Below, in pieces: positions 13,960 through 16,859 of a stretch of DNA of 16,859 nucleotides. The stretch is taken from NCBI GenBank assembly GCA_030044325.1, contig JASHWA010000230.1, forward strand, positions 1 to 16,859. Direction: 5' to 3'. This DNA comes from Bryobacteraceae bacterium. GTDB taxonomy: Bacteria > Acidobacteriota > Terriglobia > Bryobacterales > Bryobacteraceae. The notes under the pieces were generated by a model. The model was not told the origin of the DNA. It saw nothing but the letters and a program-made list of their open reading frames with translations, and made no database searches. A program made the position numbers and the translations under genes. Position 1 is the stretch's first letter. The number at the start of each line of letters is the position of its first letter.

Positions 13960-14781
13960 TCACAGCACCGCGTTCAGCGACCCCTGCCGGTATCCCTCCA
14001 GATCGAGCGTTACGTAATGAAACCCCAGCGCCTTGAAAATCGCTGTGAGTTTTTTCGCCATCTCGACGCTCATGGCCCGTTCGAGCTCTTCCGGCGCGAT
14101 CTCGATTCGCACCACCTCACCGTGAAAGCGCACGCGGAACTGGCGGAAGCCGAGCGCGCGCAGAGCATCCTCGCCGCGATCGACGGTCTTCACGTTTTCG
14201 ATCGTCACCGGCGTTCCATAGGGAATTCGCGAGCTCAAGCACGCCGACGCGGGACGGTCCCAGGTTTCGAGTCCCGCGATTCGCGACAATTCGCGAATCT
14301 CGGCTTTAGTCAACCCGGCATCCACCAGCGGCGCTTTCACTCCATGCAGCTTGGCCGCGCGCTGACCCGGCCGGTAATCGCCCAAATCATCCACGTTGAC
14401 ACCGTAAATCACGTCGCCAACGGCGCGTTCGCGCGCGATCTCGCCCAGCCGCGTGAACAACTCGTCTTTGCAATGAAAACACCGGTCGCGATCGTTTTTC
14501 ACGTAATCCGGATTATCGAATTCGCGCGTTTCGATGAATTCGTGCCGGATTCCGTGCGCCTGGGCGAAGGCCTTCGCGTCGTGCCGGTGCGATTCGGGAA
14601 ACGATGCCGAGTCGGCGGTCATGGCGATCGCGCGGTGGCCCAGCGCGCGCTGCGCGGCCCACGCCAGGTACGCCGAATCCGCGCCGCCCGAATACGCGAC
14701 GATCACGCTTTCCATTTCGCGCAGCGCGGCGAACAGAAACTCCTGTTTCGCTTCGATGCTATTGGCCGCGATCGTCGCCAT
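13960..14781 (-). CDS. larE: LarE, ATP-dependent sacrificial sulfur transferase
   Basis: 273 residues from ATG 14781 (an ATG at 14802 would add seven). PP-loop SGGADS (S31-S36) follows VIVAY. Further LarE landmarks: DRCFHCKDELF (C101, C104), YGVNVDDLGDYRPGQRAA, and RPASACLSSRIPYG with C181, equivalent to the sulfur-donating Cys176 of Lactobacillus plantarum LarE. LarE adenylates and sulfurates the pyridinium biscarboxylate precursor of the nickel-pincer cofactor of lactate racemase-type enzymes. Three cysteines here fit the variant class proposed to hold an iron-sulfur cluster rather than sacrifice its own cysteine. No larA, larB or larC is visible. ATG 14781 is preferred because TATACT ends 6 nt upstream; the 5' end overlaps the zinc-ribbon gene by 23 nt. 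Confidence 0.93.
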   Translation of the reverse strand: MATIAANSIEAKQEFLFAALREMESVIVAYSGGADSAYLAWAAQRALGHRAIAMTADSASFPESHRHDAKAFAQAHGIRHEFIETREFDNPDYVKNDRDRCFHCKDELFTRLGEIARERAVGDVIYGVNVDDLGDYRPGQRAAKLHGVKAPLVDAGLTKAEIRELSRIAGLETWDRPASACLSSRIPYGTPVTIENVKTVDRGEDALRALGFRQFRVRFHGEVVRIEIAPEELERAMSVEMAKKLTAIFKALGFHYVTLDLEGYRQGSLNAVL

Positions 14782-15271
14782 GATCCAAGTATAAGGGCTC
14801 ATAATCCGGAGCGGCCGCGATCTTGCGCAGCTCGCCTTTGTCCATCCACACGGATTCGCAGCGCTCGCACGAATCCACGTTCACGTTTCCGCCGCCTCCG
14901 TACGGGTGACCCTCCATCGCGCCGCCGCAGCGCGGGCACACCAGCGACCGTTCCGCGTCCGCCGCGTTTCGCGGCGTCAGATACTCCGACGGCCGGCCGC
15001 GATGCGCACGCAGCGCGGACACCAGCGGCTCCAGATCGTCCATCGCGATCAACATTCCGCCGCAACCGCGGCAATGGAGCACCCCGAACTGCTCGAGCGA
15101 GCCATGGTTGAGCTTCTTCCCGCACACCGGGCAAATAAACCGCGTTTCGTCGAGAACCAGAACGCCGTCATCTTCCTGGGGAGGCAGCATTTCGCTTCCG
15201 CAGTAATCGCACAGAAAAAGTCCGCGTTCGATGTCGGCTCGAAGCGGCGCGCCGCAGTGTTCGCAGGTCAT
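14759..15271 (-). CDS. Triple zinc-ribbon protein with C-terminal zf-TFIIB-like domain
   Basis: 170 residues from ATG 15271. Upstream codons in frame run into the divergent promoter region and are unlikely to be translated; GGGA lies 5 nt before this ATG. Twelve cysteines form three four-Cys sets: C3/C6 with C21/C24, C47/C50 with C67/C70, and C112/C115 with C135/C138. The last set, CPRCGGAME...CERCESVWMDKGEL, is typical of the zf-TFIIB family of bacterial proteins of unknown role. An acidic tail follows (LDHGDD). Presumed cytoplasmic metal-binding protein; no catalytic motif. The 3' end overlaps larE by 23 nt, which suggests co-expression but not a proven link to nickel-pincer synthesis. Confidence 0.85.
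   Translation of the reverse strand: MTCEHCGAPLRADIERGLFLCDYCGSEMLPPQEDDGVLVLDETRFICPVCGKKLNHGSLEQFGVLHCRGCGGMLIAMDDLEPLVSALRAHRGRPSEYLTPRNAADAERSLVCPRCGGAMEGHPYGGGGNVNVDSCERCESVWMDKGELRKIAAAPDYEPLYLDHGDDRGQ
14788..14793 (-). promoter_or_regulatory. -10-like TATACT, 6 nt before larE ATG 14781
   Basis: Minus strand reads TATACT-TGGATC-ATG, the same 6-nt spacing seen before the CPBP gene and tldD. It lies within the 3' end of the zinc-ribbon gene. It suggests a leaderless larE transcript and decides between the two ATGs; no -35 is recognisable. Confidence 0.45.
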
Positions 15272-15354
15272 CTTGTTCCCATTCCCGTGTCTGCTTCTCA
15301 CTATATATCGGCGGCGGTATCCGGTCCCTTCAGGTTTCTGGTATATTCTCCTGC
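15272..15354. promoter_or_regulatory. Divergent promoter region between zinc-ribbon and MBL-fold genes
   Basis: TATATA at 15302-15307 reads as a -10 on the minus strand with a short leader to ATG 15271. On the plus strand TATATT (15342-15347) ends 7 nt before ATG 15355, which has no Shine-Dalgarno, suggesting a leaderless message for the MBL gene. No -35 elements stand out. Confidence 0.45.
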
Positions 15355-16233
15355 ATGCCGAAGACACTCCTGCTCCGTCTTGGCGCGGCAGCGCTTGCCT
15401 CCATCGGCGTGTGGATCGCGCACACGCAGAACCCGCAGGCTCCCGCGCAACTGAAGCTCAACAAGATCGCCAACGATCTTTATGAGATCGAAGGCGACGG
15501 CGGAAACGTCGCCGTGTATCTCACCGACGAAGGCGTCATCGTCATCGACGACAAATTCGAGCGCGATTACGGCGACATCCTGGGGAAAATCAAGTCGCTC
15601 AGCGACAAACCCGTGAGATACGTGCTCAACACGCACCAGCACGGCGATCACACCGGCGGAAATGCGAAGATGATGGCCGCCTCGGTGGAAATCCTGGCGC
15701 AGAAAAACGCGCGCGCCAACATGGTCGAGACCAAGATGCCGGGCGTGCCGCGATTGAGCTACACAGAGGAGACCGAAGTCAATCTGGGCGGAAAAGAAGT
15801 GATCGCGCGTTATTTCGGGCGCGGCCACACCAACGGCGACGTGGCGATCTATTTCCCCGCGGACCGCGTGCTGCACACCGGCGATCTCTACACCATCGGC
15901 ACGTCCACCGCTCCGCTCACTGTTTCGCCGTTCATCGATTATTCGGCGCACGGCAGCGTGGTCGAGTGGACCAAAACGCTCGACGGGATCCTCAATTCCG
16001 GCTGGGATTTCGAGACGGTGATTCCCGGCCACGGACCGATTTCGAACCGGGCGGGGCTGGTGGAATACCGGCGTAATTTCGAAAAAATGCGCGACAGCGT
16101 AAGCGGAATGGTGAAGAGCGGAAAATCGCGCGACGAAATCGCCCACACGCTCACCGCCGAATTCGGGTGGAACATGAACGGCATGGGAGGGCGCTCGCTC
16201 GACCCGATGATCGCGGAGTTGAAACAGAACTGA
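15355..16233 (+). CDS. Exported MBL-fold metallo-hydrolase
   Basis: 292 residues. N-terminus MPKTLLLRLGAAALASIGVW plus an AHTQNPQAPAQ linker indicates a signal peptide or anchor. The metallo-beta-lactamase fold is complete: HxHxDH in LNTHQHGDHTGG (H94, H96, D98, H99), H158 in GRGHTNGD, D177 in LHTGDLYT and H226 in VIPGHGP. These supply both metal sites. The last ~60 residues form a helical tail (FEKMRDSVSGMVKSGKSRDE). Subfamily and substrate cannot be fixed by eye; it could be a beta-lactamase-related or other periplasmic hydrolase. ATG 15355 follows TATATT by 7 nt without a ribosome-binding site. It faces the DUF1223-like gene across an inverted repeat. Confidence 0.93.
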   Translation: MPKTLLLRLGAAALASIGVWIAHTQNPQAPAQLKLNKIANDLYEIEGDGGNVAVYLTDEGVIVIDDKFERDYGDILGKIKSLSDKPVRYVLNTHQHGDHTGGNAKMMAASVEILAQKNARANMVETKMPGVPRLSYTEETEVNLGGKEVIARYFGRGHTNGDVAIYFPADRVLHTGDLYTIGTSTAPLTVSPFIDYSAHGSVVEWTKTLDGILNSGWDFETVIPGHGPISNRAGLVEYRRNFEKMRDSVSGMVKSGKSRDEIAHTLTAEFGWNMNGMGGRSLDPMIAELKQN

Positions 16234-16266
16234 GCGGCGGGATTTCTTTCAAAAAATTAAGGTTCC

Positions 16267-16358
16267 GGAAAAGGGGACAGACGGCCTTTTTTCTCCCCGC
16301 GCGGCCTGAATTTCGGGCGAAGAGCGTAGCGAAAAAAGGATGTCCGTCCCCTTTTTCC
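16267..16358. repeat. Imperfect inverted repeat with GGGGACAGACGG-type arms
   Basis: Arms 16267-16293 and 16331-16358 pair over about 27 bp with three mismatches and one extra T. Each arm carries a GGGGAC core plus A/T-runs. It sits 33 nt past the MBL stop and 27 nt before the end of the convergent DUF1223-like gene, so it could end transcription from both sides. The GGGGACAGAC core resembles palindromes I associate with REP elements moved by RAYT (Y1) transposases, which is recollection and untested. Confidence 0.65.
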
Positions 16359-16385
16359 GCTGATGGAGGCGCGGGTGGAGCGCGT

Positions 16386-16859
16386 TCATTGCGGCCGGGC
16401 TTCCGCCGCGCCGACGATTTTGCGCGTGGCGCGATCCTGCACCAGCATGACCAGCTTCACGTTTTCCGCGCGCCACTCGGGTTTTAGATTCAGCTTCGCG
16501 TCGGCGTCGTAGCTGGCGGCTTTTTTCGTATCGAAATGCCCGATGCTCGAAAGGCTGCGCACCACGCCGATGTAGCGCAGCCGATGGCCGGCGTTTTCCC
16601 CGCGCTCGACATCGGTCTGCAAATTCGACTCCGTGATGGCGAGAAAAACATCCACGTTGCGAACTCCGGAGGGAGTTTTTTCGACGTGCAGATGAATCGA
16701 ATTTCCGGAACTCCGCGAGATGGCCGCCGCCGCGCGCGTTCCCGAGGCGGCCTTGGCGATCTCCTCCTGCGCCCGCGACGCATCCGAACCGTTGAATTCC
16801 GCGGCGCCGTCCACGATCATCTCCGGCGTGTACACTTCCTGAAGGCCGAAGATGCGGCC
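16386..16859 (-). CDS. DUF1223-like secreted protein, C-terminal part (5' end off window)
   Basis: The frame is open from the right edge to TGA at 16386-16388, giving 157 residues of the C-terminal part. It reads GRIFGLQEVYTPEMIVDG, then AAEFNGSD, which is typical of DUF1223 (PF06764) proteins with a thioredoxin-like N-terminal region. The remainder is a beta-rich domain (IHLHVEKTP, VDVFLAITES, RLRYIGVVRSL, VKLVMLVQD). A GTG at 16835 is in frame but lies inside the conserved VYTPEM motif, so the true start is upstream of the window. Function unknown; members are usually exported. It converges on the MBL gene. Confidence 0.82.
   Translation of the reverse strand, partial: GRIFGLQEVYTPEMIVDGAAEFNGSDASRAQEEIAKAASGTRAAAAISRSSGNSIHLHVEKTPSGVRNVDVFLAITESNLQTDVERGENAGHRLRYIGVVRSLSSIGHFDTKKAASYDADAKLNLKPEWRAENVKLVMLVQDRATRKIVGAAEARPQ

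Noticed and set aside
13757..13963. 68-codon minus-strand ORF between ligD and larE
   Set aside because: Mostly translates the palindrome at 13869-13931; likely non-coding repeat.
14017..15111. 364-codon plus-strand ORF
   Set aside because: Antisense shadow spanning larE and the zinc-ribbon gene.
15301..16146. 281-codon minus-strand ORF
   Set aside because: Antisense shadow of the MBL-fold gene.

Overview
The window looks like chromosomal DNA from an Acidobacteriota bacterium, most likely Bryobacterales/Solibacter-like. The evidence is a large duplicated MacB-type permease of the 'ADOP' class at the left edge, a secreted protein ending in the domain first catalogued from Solibacter (TIGR03437), and GC-rich coding DNA with strongly GC-biased third codon positions that leaves long spurious antisense ORFs. 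This assignment rests on recognising families by eye; no search was run.

Layout, left to right. (1) 1-2298, minus: ADOP permease, 3' end cut by the window edge. (2) 2599-5286, plus: secreted seven-bladed Vgb-like propeller with Ig-like domains and a TIGR03437 C-terminus, divergent from the permease. (3) 5287-5854: non-coding stretch with several hairpins, including a GNRA-capped one, and short tandem repeats. (4) 5855-10747, plus: compact six-gene run comprising a CPBP-type membrane protein with degenerate catalytic motifs, a secreted hypothetical protein, TldD, TldE/PmbA, a membrane-anchored FxLYD-like protein and a lone response-regulator receiver. Four of its five junctions overlap. (5) 10723-11034, minus: AhpD/CMD-like protein with an intact E...CxxCxxxH site. 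(6) 11180-13690, minus: full-length LigD in PE-LIG-POL order, without a visible Ku gene. A long palindrome lies just beyond the ligD stop, and a second lies between ligD and larE. A 48-codon small ORF is divergent from ligD. (7) 13960-15271, minus: LarE sulfur transferase, overlapped by an upstream triple zinc-ribbon protein. (8) 15355-16233, plus: exported MBL-fold hydrolase. (9) 16267-16358: imperfect inverted repeat between convergent genes. (10) 16386-16859, minus: C-terminal part of a DUF1223-like protein, 5' end off the window.

The firmest functional unit is the TldD/TldE pair, a heterodimeric metalloprotease that trims unfolded or RiPP-type peptides. It sits with a degenerate CPBP protein, a secreted protein, a membrane-anchored protein and a receiver domain. 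Two DNA-level patterns cut across genes. First, a TANNNT hexamer ends 6 or 7 nt before the start codon of four genes that lack a clear Shine-Dalgarno sequence, suggesting leaderless mRNAs. Second, three long intergenic inverted repeats suggest a dispersed palindromic repeat family. No tRNA, rRNA, CRISPR array, intact transposase or phage gene was seen.
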